DNA from: an uncultured Colwellia sp.
Lineage (GTDB): Bacteria; Pseudomonadota; Gammaproteobacteria; Enterobacterales; Alteromonadaceae
Reading direction: 5' to 3'
Assembly (NCBI GenBank): GCA_913058245.1
Contig: CAJXQJ010000001.1
Location: 186,001-250,000, forward strand
Length of the DNA: 64,000 bases
Shown: piece after piece, positions 18,039 to 27,130 of the stretch
Layout: the number at the start of each line of letters is the position of its first letter
Numbering within the stretch: the stretch's first letter is position 1
Position numbers and translations under genes: made by a program
The notes under the pieces: model-generated
Seen by the model: only the letters and a program-made list of their open reading frames with translations
Databases searched by the model: none
What the model was told of the DNA's origin: nothing

Positions 18039-18763
18039 TGGCTGCCAAAAATGTTTTGATCACAGGTGCTACGTCAGGCATTGGTCTAGCTCTGCTTGAG
18101 CAATATGCGCAACGTGGTGACAAAGTGATTGCCTGTGGTCGTGATCAATCAAAGCTAATTGCCTTAAGTGAAACTGCAGAGCAACTTTGCTTATTTGATA
18201 TTAATAATGTCAAAGAAATAGCAGCGGCAACTCGGCATATCGACACAATTGATATACTCATTTTAAATGCTGGTGATTGTAAATATATTGACGATGCTAA
18301 GCATTTTGATGGCAAATTGTTCTCTGACATTATCGCAACCAACTTATCTTCAATGGGGACCTTATTGCAATTTCTGCTGCCTAAAGTTGCCAAAGGCGGG
18401 CAGGTGGTATTTGTTAGTTCAAGTGCGACAATTTTACCTTTTCCGCGTAGTGAAGCGTATGGAGCATCTAAAGCAGGTATGGATTATCTCGCCAATAGTT
18501 TACGGATTGATTTGGCAACTGAGTCTATTGAGGTAACGCTTGTACATCCTGGTTTTGTAAAAACACCTTTAACAGACAAAAACACTTTTGATATGCCATT
18601 TTTAATTTCCAGTGAACAAGCGGCCTCGCGGATTATTAAAGGTGTTGAAAAGCGTAAGCGCTATTTACACTTTCCTAAACGATTAACTTTATTGCTCAAG
18701 TTAATTTCATTTCTTCCATCGCCAATATGGCAAGCGATGCTGACAAGGAAGCAAACAACATGA
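18038..18763 (+). CDS. Short-chain dehydrogenase/reductase
   Basis: A 241-residue classical SDR with cofactor motif TGATSGIG (residues 8-15), NAG near residue 78, a catalytic serine in VSSSATI and YxxxK in YGASKAG. It should oxidise or reduce a hydroxy/keto group with NAD(P)(H). It is translationally coupled at both ends: stop/start overlap with the NTF2-like gene and an ATGA overlap with the FAD oxidoreductase. The substrate is probably a lipid given the neighbours (inference). Confidence 0.9.
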   Translation: MAAKNVLITGATSGIGLALLEQYAQRGDKVIACGRDQSKLIALSETAEQLCLFDINNVKEIAAATRHIDTIDILILNAGDCKYIDDAKHFDGKLFSDIIATNLSSMGTLLQFLLPKVAKGGQVVFVSSSATILPFPRSEAYGASKAGMDYLANSLRIDLATESIEVTLVHPGFVKTPLTDKNTFDMPFLISSEQAASRIIKGVEKRKRYLHFPKRLTLLLKLISFLPSPIWQAMLTRKQTT

Positions 18764-20037
18764 AAAATATTGCTGTTATAGGCTCAGGCGTATCAGGTTT
18801 AACTGCTGCTTATCTCTTGTCAAAAAAGCACCAAGTCACTGTTTTCGAAAAAAGTGACAGAATTGGTGGTCATACTGCCACAGTTGATGTCGAAAAAAAC
18901 GGTAAACGCTATGCTATTGATACAGGTTTTATTGTTTTTAACGACAAAACATACCCAAATTACCTAGCGTTGTTAAATGAAATTGGTATCGGTAAACAGG
19001 CAACTGAAATGAGTTTCTCAGTGCATAACTGTCAATCGGGAATGGAGTACAACGGACATAATTTAGATACGCTATTTGCGCAAAGGCGCAATATTTTTAG
19101 ACCAAAATTTTGGTTATTGGTAAAAGAGATTTTACGATTTAATAAGTTATGTAAAGCGGTTTATCAACAAGAAAATTATATTAGTGGTTATACATTAGGC
19201 AGTTTTCTTAGTGAAAATAAATTTAGTGCTTATTTCTCTGAACATTACATTTTACCTATGGGGGCGGCTATTTGGTCAAGTTCATTGGCGCAGATGGAGG
19301 ATTTCGAGTTTAAGTTTTTTGTGCAGTTTTTTCATAATCATGGCTTGTTAAATATTGCTGACCGGCCACAGTGGTACGTTATTCCAAATGGCTCTCGAAG
19401 TTATCTACCGCCACTATGTAAGCCTTTTCAGGAAAATATTAAATTAAGTATTAACATTACTGGCATCACTAGAGTTGATAATAAAGTGCAGTTAGATTTT
19501 GATGATGGTCATAGTGAAATTTTTGATGATGTGGTGATTGCTTGCCATTCTGATCAAGCATTAGCAATGTTAAGTGATGCCAGTGAAAATGAACAAACGA
19601 TACTCTCTGCAATGCCATATAGTGAAAATTCGGTGGTGTTACATACCGATAAAGCTCTGCTTCCTAAACGAGAAAAAGCCTGGGCAAGTTGGAACTATCA
19701 GCTTAGCCAAGATCGCCATCAACCGGCAAGTGTTACCTATAATATGAACATTCTTCAGGGAATCAGTAGTGAACATACTTTTTGCGTTACCTTAAACCAA
19801 AAAGCCGCCATTGACCCTAACGAGATATTGCAAGAGTTTACCTATTACCACCCGATATTCTCAACTGACTCTATCCAAGCTCAAAAACAAAGAAAGGTAA
19901 TTTGCGGCGTTAATCATACCCATTTTGCTGGCGCATATTGGCACAATGGTTTTCATGAAGATGGCGTAAGAAGTGCGGTAGAAGTTGCGCAGCGTTTTGA
20001 TTGTTATTTAGATGAACATGCCAATGGCGTTATCTAA
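18760..20037 (+). CDS. FAD-dependent amine-oxidase-like oxidoreductase
   Basis: A 425-residue flavoprotein with an N-terminal dinucleotide-binding motif IGSGVSGLTAAYLL and GGHTATVD (residues ~6-45), and later IDTGFIVFNDKTYPNY, a signature of the NAD(P)-binding/amine-oxidase-like group that accompanies DUF1365 and Cfa genes. The ATG at 18760 forms an ATGA overlap with the SDR; an upstream in-frame ATG at 18727 would bury the Rossmann motif. In R. sphaeroides, ChrR-regulated neighbours of this type belong to furan fatty acid synthesis. That role is only a hypothesis here. Confidence 0.88.
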   Translation: MKNIAVIGSGVSGLTAAYLLSKKHQVTVFEKSDRIGGHTATVDVEKNGKRYAIDTGFIVFNDKTYPNYLALLNEIGIGKQATEMSFSVHNCQSGMEYNGHNLDTLFAQRRNIFRPKFWLLVKEILRFNKLCKAVYQQENYISGYTLGSFLSENKFSAYFSEHYILPMGAAIWSSSLAQMEDFEFKFFVQFFHNHGLLNIADRPQWYVIPNGSRSYLPPLCKPFQENIKLSINITGITRVDNKVQLDFDDGHSEIFDDVVIACHSDQALAMLSDASENEQTILSAMPYSENSVVLHTDKALLPKREKAWASWNYQLSQDRHQPASVTYNMNILQGISSEHTFCVTLNQKAAIDPNEILQEFTYYHPIFSTDSIQAQKQRKVICGVNHTHFAGAYWHNGFHEDGVRSAVEVAQRFDCYLDEHANGVI

Positions 20038-20807
20038 TGCAAGCTTTTAAAAATAGCTACATCTATAGCGGCCATATTGCACATCGACGATTTGCCCCAA
20101 AAAAGCATAGTTTTAATTACTCTTTGTTTATGTTGGCACTTGATTTAACTGATCTCGAAAATAAAGAGCAAAAGTTAGGTTTATTCGGTTTTTCATGGTT
20201 TTACCCGCTTCGCTTTGTTGAAAAAGATTACTTGCGGGGTGAACCAAAATCATTACGTCACCGTATTACTGAAAAAGTACAACAGTTAAATGGACATCAC
20301 GATATCCAAAGAATAGTGATGTTAGTGCAAGTACGGTGTTTTGGCATTTATTTCAGTCCAGCAAATTTTTACTTTTGTTATGACCGAGATGGAAACTGTA
20401 CGCAAATGCTTGCTGAAGTGAGTAATACACCTTGGAATGAAAGGCATTACTACTTAATTGACTTACTTGCCAGGGGCGAAAAAGTTAACAAAAAAGCATT
20501 TCAGGTTTCCCCATTTATGGATTTAGATATGTCTTACTTTTGGCGAGTTAAAGCGCCAAGTGATGGCAGCGACAATTTAATAATCAATATAGAAAATAAA
20601 CGTATTGATAATCACAATGGTGAAATGACAAAATTATTTGATGCTAATTTACGAATGAAGCGTAAGGCATTTACTAAACATAATTTGTTGAAGGTTTGGT
20701 GTCAGCTTCCTGTTATGACCATAAAGGTTGTTGCCGGTATTTATTGGCAAGCGTTAAGACTGTTGATTAAGCGAGTACCTTTTTTAGGTTACCAAAAAAA
20801 TAATTAG
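20037..20807 (+). CDS. DUF1365 domain-containing protein
   Basis: A 256-residue DUF1365 protein, recognised from the SYIYSGHIAHRRFAPKKHSF opening, FGIYFSPANFYFCYD and AEVSNTPWNERHYYL. DUF1365 genes nearly always lie between this FAD oxidoreductase and a Cfa-like methyltransferase, so it is likely a component of the same lipid modification; its own chemistry is unknown. It shares one base with the upstream stop and lies 9 bases from the Cfa gene. Confidence 0.9.
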   Translation: MQAFKNSYIYSGHIAHRRFAPKKHSFNYSLFMLALDLTDLENKEQKLGLFGFSWFYPLRFVEKDYLRGEPKSLRHRITEKVQQLNGHHDIQRIVMLVQVRCFGIYFSPANFYFCYDRDGNCTQMLAEVSNTPWNERHYYLIDLLARGEKVNKKAFQVSPFMDLDMSYFWRVKAPSDGSDNLIINIENKRIDNHNGEMTKLFDANLRMKRKAFTKHNLLKVWCQLPVMTIKVVAGIYWQALRLLIKRVPFLGYQKNN

Positions 20808-20816
20808 GAGTATTTT

Positions 20817-22043
20817 ATGGAACAAATTGAGGATATCAGCGTAACAAAGAAGCTTAATTGGCTAGATAAGCGCTGTCGCAGTATTGTTCATTCGGTATTT
20901 TCGAAATTCGATTATGGCCAGTTGGAGGTTGTCGAAGGTACAGTTCATTTATATTTTCCAAGTGCCGTCCATGAAGCATCTATTAAAGGTAAAATTCATA
21001 TACATGATCTTAGTGTTTATCGTGACTTTGTTAAAGGCGGCAGTATAGGCGCTGCGGAGGCATATATTGATGGAAAATGGAGTAGTCCAAATTTAACTGA
21101 TGTTATTCGTATTTTCGCGAAGGCGCAGCAAGCAACTGATAGCTTGGAAACTAAAAAGTCTTGGTCAAATAAAATAAAAAATGCTGTTAGTCATTGGCAA
21201 AACAGGAATACGCAAGCAGGTTCAAAGCGCAATATTTTGTCCCATTATGATTTAGGTAATGAGTTATATACGCGATTTTTAGATCCGGAAATGATGTACT
21301 CATCGGCTATTTATCAAAGCGAAGAGACAACTCTGTCGCAAGCTCAACTTTTTAAATTGGAAACTATTTGCCAACGCCTCGAGTTGAAAAGTACCGATGA
21401 GTTATTGGAAATAGGCACAGGTTGGGGCGGCCTTGCCATTTATGCCGCGCAGCATTATGGTTGCAATGTTACCACGACAACTATTTCAGACGCTCAGTAT
21501 GAATACGCCAAGGAACGCGTTGAAAATCTCGGTTTAACAGATAAAATTACCTTGTTAAAAAAAGATTACCGGAACTTGTCGGGTAGCTTTGATAAGGTTG
21601 TTTCTATAGAAATGATTGAAGCGGTTGGTTTTGAGTTTTTACCTAGTTTTTTCCAGCAATGTAATGAGCGTTTAAAGTCAGGTGGTAAACTATTAATTCA
21701 ATCGATAACCATTGCCGATCAACGATTTGAACATTATAAAAACAATGTTGATTTTATACAGCGTTATATCTTTTCGGGTGGTTTTTTACCGTCAATAAAT
21801 TGTTTAACGCAACACATCACTGACCATAGTCAACTTGTCGTCGAGTCGATTGATGATATCGGTCTCGATTATGCGAGAACATTACATGATTGGCGAACAA
21901 ACTTTCTAAATGCTTGGTCAGAATTAGTTAAATATGGCTACGATGAAAAATTTAAGCGCTTATGGCTTTATTATTTTGCTTATTGTGAAGGTGCATTTTT
22001 AGAGCGCTCTACCAGCACTGTGCATTTGGTCGCACGAAAATAA
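20817..22043 (+). CDS. cfa: Cyclopropane-fatty-acyl-phospholipid synthase-like methyltransferase
   Basis: A 408-residue SAM-dependent methyltransferase of the Cfa/mycolic-acid-synthase family. The N-terminal lipid-interacting part (1-120) precedes LSHYDLGNELYTRFLDPEMMYS, and the SAM motif LEIGTGWGGLAIYAA lies near residue 200. The C-terminal FIQRYIFSGGFLP and Y-LHDWRTNF segments are conserved in Cfa. It should transfer a methylene or methyl group to the double bond of membrane acyl chains. RBS AGGAG 6 bases upstream. Whether it makes a cyclopropane or a methyl branch cannot be decided from sequence. Confidence 0.9.
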   Translation: MEQIEDISVTKKLNWLDKRCRSIVHSVFSKFDYGQLEVVEGTVHLYFPSAVHEASIKGKIHIHDLSVYRDFVKGGSIGAAEAYIDGKWSSPNLTDVIRIFAKAQQATDSLETKKSWSNKIKNAVSHWQNRNTQAGSKRNILSHYDLGNELYTRFLDPEMMYSSAIYQSEETTLSQAQLFKLETICQRLELKSTDELLEIGTGWGGLAIYAAQHYGCNVTTTTISDAQYEYAKERVENLGLTDKITLLKKDYRNLSGSFDKVVSIEMIEAVGFEFLPSFFQQCNERLKSGGKLLIQSITIADQRFEHYKNNVDFIQRYIFSGGFLPSINCLTQHITDHSQLVVESIDDIGLDYARTLHDWRTNFLNAWSELVKYGYDEKFKRLWLYYFAYCEGAFLERSTSTVHLVARK

Positions 22044-22143
22044 ACAGTTGTTACTGGTTTTTAAAGCCGGCATAGGGCATATAATTAAAAATATGTCTTA
22101 TCAATCTATCTCAACACTTTATTTGTCATTTACTCGTTAATGT

Positions 22144-22182
22144 TTGCTTTTCAGGTGCAGTTAAGTGCACACTGAAAGCAAT
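22144..22182 (+). promoter_or_regulatory. Interrupted inverted repeat in the leader of the 1359-residue protein gene
   Basis: TTGCTTTTCAGGTGCA pairs with TGCACACTGAAAGCAA across a six-base loop, with small bulges. It lies 20-60 bases before the start and has no T tract, so it is more likely an operator or leader hairpin than a terminator. Which protein binds, if any, is unknown. Confidence 0.35.
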
Positions 22183-22204
22183 CATTACAAGGAGTTATGT
22201 CTGT

Positions 22205-25200
22205 ATGTTGAAAGCTTATTCTCGTATTTTTGGTGTCTTGATTATGTTGTTATCGATAACATCGTTTGCATTTGAGTCTAAGTCTATTGCCGAGAATGTC
22301 CCGAAAGCACTTACGCCGTGGCTACCATGGGTGATGGAAGGCAACGAGGCTTATAATTGCCCATTTATTAATCGTAGCGATTATAGTCAAAAGAAAAACC
22401 ATATTTGTGCTTGGCCAAGTATTTTAGTACTTGATGTAACAGATACCGGGGCAACATTTCAACAGTCATGGCAAGTACTGGCAAAAAGCACTATTCCTTT
22501 ACCGGGAAGTGCAGAGAATTGGCCATTAGAGGTAAAGGTCAATAATAAGTCGTTGCCAGTAATTTTATATCAAGGTAAGCCAGCTATTGCTTTAGAAAAA
22601 GGCGAATATCAGGTTACAGGGAAATTTAACTGGCCGAGCATTCCTGAAAGTATCAATATTCCGCGCCAATATGCATTTGTGAAAATGAGCATTAATGGTC
22701 AAGTAATTGCTTTTCCTAAAATTGAATATAATGATCTATGGCTGCAAGAATTGGAGCCAAGCCAAGCACAACATGACTCAATAGATGTTACGGTTGCACG
22801 CAGAATTACTGACGGTAGCCACATCGCCTTAGATACTTACGTAGACTTTAGCGTTTCTGGGAAAATGCGTGAAGTTATTGTCGGTCGCGCTTTGCCTGAA
22901 AATATTGAGTTAATTGGCATTGAGTCTGAACTACCTGCATTTTTGGATGCAGATGGATTGTTGCATGTAAAACTCAAACCAGGTAATTGGCAAATGCTAA
23001 TACGGGGTTATGCGAAACAAACATTATTGACATGGCAAAAACCAATACAGTCACACCATTGGCCTAAAGAAGAAGTTTGGGTATTTGAAGGTGACGAAAG
23101 CCTACGTATTGGCCGGTTAAGTGGTGCACAAATGATTGATAGTAATCAGGCCGATATGCCAAGTGCTTGGTACAAATTACCGAGCTATTTATTGAAAGAA
23201 GGTGACGCACTCCATTACGACATTCAACATAGAGGTAAACCAGTTCATATTGAAAACCAGCTAACCCTTAACCGCACTTTGTGGCTATCATTCGACGGTG
23301 AAAACTATACTTTTAATGATAATATTCGCGGCGAAATGATTAATGATTGGCGGCTAAGTATGAAGTTACCTTATCTGCTTGAGTCAGCAGAAGATCAAGA
23401 TGGTTCGGTATTAATAACCAGTAAAGGTGATGGGGAACGAGGCATAGAAAACCGGTATCCAGGCACCAATATTAAAGCTCGTGGTATTTTTCAGGCTGAT
23501 AGTGAAATTGCTATAAGTGGATGGCAAAACAACTTTGAACGTGTTTCGTTAAGGTTGAATTTGCCACCAGGTAATAAGCTGTTTGCGGTATTCGGCGCTG
23601 ACAGTGTTTCTAATAGTTGGTGGAGTAATTGGACCATTTGGGCGAGCTTCATTGTTTTACTTTCGGCATTTGTTGCCAGTCGTATCGTTAGTGTTAGTGC
23701 TGGTGTGGTTACTGCATTAATGTTGATCGCGATTTATCAAGAAAGTGGCGTACCACTGTTTGCCGTTGTAAATTTTTTAATGGCGGTAGCAGTCAAAACT
23801 CATCAACCATTTACATCGTTAAAAACAATAGTTAATGGTTACTGGGCGTTTAGTGTCGCTTTAGTGGTTGGTGCTATTTTGTATTTTAGTGCAATGCAGT
23901 TAAGAACTGTTATTCATCCGCAACTCGAAGCTAATGTTACTAAAGTGCAGAGTTTTAATGACCGTAGTAATGCGGAAATGAGCATTGTTACAGATATGGT
24001 GCAATCCCGCGCTGAAAAGCAAGCTTTTTCAACACAGCAAGATGTTGAGCGCATTGAAATAACAGGTAGCCGAATTAAAAGAGCAGATTTATTGATGGAG
24101 CGTTATCAATCAGACGCAATGATCCAAGCTGGCTCCGGTATTCCTGATTGGCAGTGGCAACCATACATCATAAACTGGCACAGTCCTGTTACTCAAGGGC
24201 AAAAGTTCGATGTTATTGTTTTATCAAAGAACAGTTATCGGGCCGTTAAAATATTAGGGGTTTTATTGGCGTTGTTATGGTTAGCCTTGGTACTAAAAGA
24301 GGTTGTTAAGCTGAAAGTTAAAAACTTTCACTCGTCTGCACTAATGACTTTATTCGCTTTAGGATTATTACTACCTGGCTATTCTGGAAAAGTAGAAGCA
24401 GCTAACTTTCCACAACAAGCCTTGCTCGAAGAACTGCAACAGCGCGTATTAGCAGCTCCTGAATGTGCGCCTAGCTGTGCCTTAATCAACCGAATAAAAG
24501 TGCAAAGTCAAGCGTCGCAGTTAACTGTAATACTTAATGTTCATGCCAATGCAGAAACAGCAATTGCCTTGCCAAAATCAGAGTTTTGGCGACCGGAAAA
24601 GCTTTTGTTAAATGGTAAGCCCGTACATAGTTTACTTAAGCAAGGTCGCTGGCTATATATTCCGGTAGCGCAAGGTATTTCCACTTTTAGTTTGTCCGGA
24701 GAAATTGCACCTGTAGATACTTTTCAGCTTGAATTTAAAGACCAACCGCAACATGTTGAATTAGGCTTAAATAAGGCTTGGGAAGTGGTGGGCGTGCAGG
24801 CCAATCATTTAACAGGTAATACCTTAGCGTTTCTTTCTGTAGTCAATGAACAAACACTCAATAATAGCGATACTGCTAAGGAAAATAATACTTCGTCAAC
24901 GCGATATGCTTATCAGCCTTTCGTGAAGGTGGTGAGGGAGTTATCTATTGACCAAGTATGGACAGTTACAACAAGGGTAAAACGTATTGCGCCGAGCTCT
25001 GGCTCTATTAATATGCAAATACCGACCTTGCCGGGTGAACGTATTATTAGCGCTGATATGGTGGTAGAAAATGCGCAAGTCAATGTTACATTGCCTGCAG
25101 GGGAAGATGAGTTTCGTTGGGACTCAACACTTGAACGCCAGGCATTATTGTCTTTACAGGCCAGTGCTACTTTACCTTTGGTTGAACAGTGGCAAATTAT

Positions 25201-26284
25201 TGTTAACCCTTCGTGGCATGCTGAGATCAGTGGTATACCAATGATTTTAGGTGCGCAAGAGCCCGATGACTACTATTCATATTTATTTTACCCTTACCCG
25301 GGAGAAACCTTATCCATTGCTACATCAAGACCTAACGCGGTTAAAGGTGAAATCCTTGCAATTGATAGAGTTGATGTGGAAATTGAACAGGGCACTCGCA
25401 CCTCAAAATTAAACTTGTCATTTGACTATCGCAGTACCCGTGGCGGAGAGCATCACATTGAATTGCCTGATAGTTATCAGTTAAAAGAAATTAGAACCGA
25501 TAATAAATTGATTAATTTGCAACTTGAGCAAGGCAAATTAGCTTTGCCTATTTTACCCGGTAAGCACACTATTCAAGTTTCAATGCGCTCAAATACCAGT
25601 AATGAATTATTGTTAACAGTACCTACTATCAACTTAAACGCACCAGTTAGTAATATCACTAGTATTGTCAACTTAACGCGGCAGCGCTGGGTACTTTGGA
25701 CTGATGGCCCAATACTTGGCCCAGCAGTATTATATTGGGGTGAATTGTTAGCTTTTATTTTATTAGCGATAGTTGTGGCTCGTGTGCCATTTTCACCGCT
25801 AACCTTAATGAGTTGGATTGCTTTAGGTTTTGGTTTAAGTTTGAACAACTGGGGCATATTAATGCTAGTAGCAGTTTGGTTTGCATCGCTAACAGCAAGT
25901 ACTTATCGACCGAAAAACTTAAATCGAATTGCTTTTAATTTTTCACAATTTGTTTTGTACGGATTATCAATCGTTACCGTATTAGCGTTAATCGCCGTTA
26001 TTCCTACCAGCCTATTAAGTTCACCAAATATGGGCATTACTGGTAATTACTCTTTTGGCAATAACCTACAGTGGTTTGCCGATAAATCTGACGGCCTTTT
26101 ACCTAACATTTCCGTGTTTAGTATTCCGGTATTATTTTATAAAGGACTAATGCTTGCTTGGGTTATTTGGTTAAGCTTTACTAGCTTATCTTGGATAAAG
26201 TGGGCTTGGGAGAAACTAGGCGCGCAAGGTTATTGGCGAGCTAAACAGCAAACAGGAACGCAAACGCCTGCTTCCAAAGAGTAA
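22205..26284 (+). CDS. Large multi-pass membrane protein of unknown function
   Basis: A 1359-residue protein I cannot assign to a named family. It starts with a signal peptide (cut near SFAF, residue ~22), then a long beta-rich exported segment (about 25-465). A first membrane block follows (~473-565, three or four helices), then a loop, further helices near 680-730, a second beta-rich segment (~740-1165), and a final membrane block (~1172-1340). Between the first helices is a segment reading VERIEITGSRIKRAD (~614-628), which looks like the N-terminal signature of TonB-dependent receptors. Start at the ATG at 22205 after AAGGAG. It may be a membrane-anchored polymer-binding or envelope assembly protein, but nothing proves this. 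Confidence 0.72.
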   Translation: MLKAYSRIFGVLIMLLSITSFAFESKSIAENVPKALTPWLPWVMEGNEAYNCPFINRSDYSQKKNHICAWPSILVLDVTDTGATFQQSWQVLAKSTIPLPGSAENWPLEVKVNNKSLPVILYQGKPAIALEKGEYQVTGKFNWPSIPESINIPRQYAFVKMSINGQVIAFPKIEYNDLWLQELEPSQAQHDSIDVTVARRITDGSHIALDTYVDFSVSGKMREVIVGRALPENIELIGIESELPAFLDADGLLHVKLKPGNWQMLIRGYAKQTLLTWQKPIQSHHWPKEEVWVFEGDESLRIGRLSGAQMIDSNQADMPSAWYKLPSYLLKEGDALHYDIQHRGKPVHIENQLTLNRTLWLSFDGENYTFNDNIRGEMINDWRLSMKLPYLLESAEDQDGSVLITSKGDGERGIENRYPGTNIKARGIFQADSEIAISGWQNNFERVSLRLNLPPGNKLFAVFGADSVSNSWWSNWTIWASFIVLLSAFVASRIVSVSAGVVTALMLIAIYQESGVPLFAVVNFLMAVAVKTHQPFTSLKTIVNGYWAFSVALVVGAILYFSAMQLRTVIHPQLEANVTKVQSFNDRSNAEMSIVTDMVQSRAEKQAFSTQQDVERIEITGSRIKRADLLMERYQSDAMIQAGSGIPDWQWQPYIINWHSPVTQGQKFDVIVLSKNSYRAVKILGVLLALLWLALVLKEVVKLKVKNFHSSALMTLFALGLLLPGYSGKVEAANFPQQALLEELQQRVLAAPECAPSCALINRIKVQSQASQLTVILNVHANAETAIALPKSEFWRPEKLLLNGKPVHSLLKQGRWLYIPVAQGISTFSLSGEIAPVDTFQLEFKDQPQHVELGLNKAWEVVGVQANHLTGNTLAFLSVVNEQTLNNSDTAKENNTSSTRYAYQPFVKVVRELSIDQVWTVTTRVKRIAPSSGSINMQIPTLPGERIISADMVVENAQVNVTLPAGEDEFRWDSTLERQALLSLQASATLPLVEQWQIIVNPSWHAEISGIPMILGAQEPDDYYSYLFYPYPGETLSIATSRPNAVKGEILAIDRVDVEIEQGTRTSKLNLSFDYRSTRGGEHHIELPDSYQLKEIRTDNKLINLQLEQGKLALPILPGKHTIQVSMRSNTSNELLLTVPTINLNAPVSNITSIVNLTRQRWVLWTDGPILGPAVLYWGELLAFILLAIVVARVPFSPLTLMSWIALGFGLSLNNWGILMLVAVWFASLTASTYRPKNLNRIAFNFSQFVLYGLSIVTVLALIAVIPTSLLSSPNMGITGNYSFGNNLQWFADKSDGLLPNISVFSIPVLFYKGLMLAWVIWLSFTSLSWIKWAWEKLGAQGYWRAKQQTGTQTPASKE

Positions 26285-26406
26285 GAATAACCGTTTAACG
26301 TGCAGTTATGAGAGCTTTTATTGATCTGGCATTAGCTGCATGATTTCAATTATTGCTACTATCTCATTCAGGTATAGCGCTGAAATAAGCGATAATTTAA
26401 TTTGGA

Positions 26407-26904
26407 ATGATGATGAGCAATATTGAAACTACCGACAGTCAAGCCCAAGAAACCTCAACACCTAACATGAAAACAGAAGTTAGCTATGTTGGTTTTTGGA
26501 CACGGTTTGCGGCGAGCATTATCGACACTATCATTCTTATCATGATCACCTTTCCCATTTTATTTTTGATATATGGTGGCGAATACTTTTATTCTGGAGA
26601 ATCAGTACAAGGTTGGCTCGACGTTATTATTAGCTATGTATTTCCTATACTCGCCATTATTCTATTTTGGCTTTATAAGTCGGCAACACCAGGAAAAATA
26701 GCCTTGTTGGCAAAAGTGGTTGATGAGAAAACCGGTAATAAACTTAGTGTTAAGCAAGCTATTATTCGATATGTTGGGTATTACATTTCCCTATTGCCAC
26801 TAGGGCTTGGTTTTCTCTGGATCGCAATGGATAAAAAGAAGCAGGGCTGGCATGACAAGTTAGCTGGCTCTGTTGTTATACGTGTTAATGCCGGCGAAGA
26901 TTAA
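26407..26904 (+). CDS. RDD family membrane protein
   Basis: A 165-residue protein with the RDD domain: GFWTRFAASIIDTIIL contains the conserved Arg and Asp of the first helix, and the later DKKKQGWHDKLAGSVVI contains the other conserved Asp. Three hydrophobic segments follow a hydrophilic ~28-residue N-terminus. RDD proteins are small integral membrane proteins, some implicated in ion or small-molecule transport; the role here is unknown. The ATG triplet run allows a start at 26407, 26410 or 26413. Confidence 0.85.
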   Translation: MMMSNIETTDSQAQETSTPNMKTEVSYVGFWTRFAASIIDTIILIMITFPILFLIYGGEYFYSGESVQGWLDVIISYVFPILAIILFWLYKSATPGKIALLAKVVDEKTGNKLSVKQAIIRYVGYYISLLPLGLGFLWIAMDKKKQGWHDKLAGSVVIRVNAGED

Positions 26905-27130
26905 TATCTATAGCGTATTGATTCCTATCTCGTTTTAATGACAATGGTAAATAAATTACTCCCCGGTTAACCCCTCATGCAATTTAATTACTTTATGCAA
27001 ACACTTGCTAATTGTAAGTTTATGTTTCTACTTGTTATTTGACCTAAGATTCATCCCTCTTATCTCATAGTTATCGCGATTAAATGTTAGCTACATTAGG
27101 ATTTATTGACCACATTTAAGGGATTAGCGT

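Noticed and set aside
26322-26360. TGATCT upstream of the RDD gene as a sixth regulon promoter
   Set aside because: No CGTA-type -10 occurs at 15-16 bases; only the -35-like half is present.
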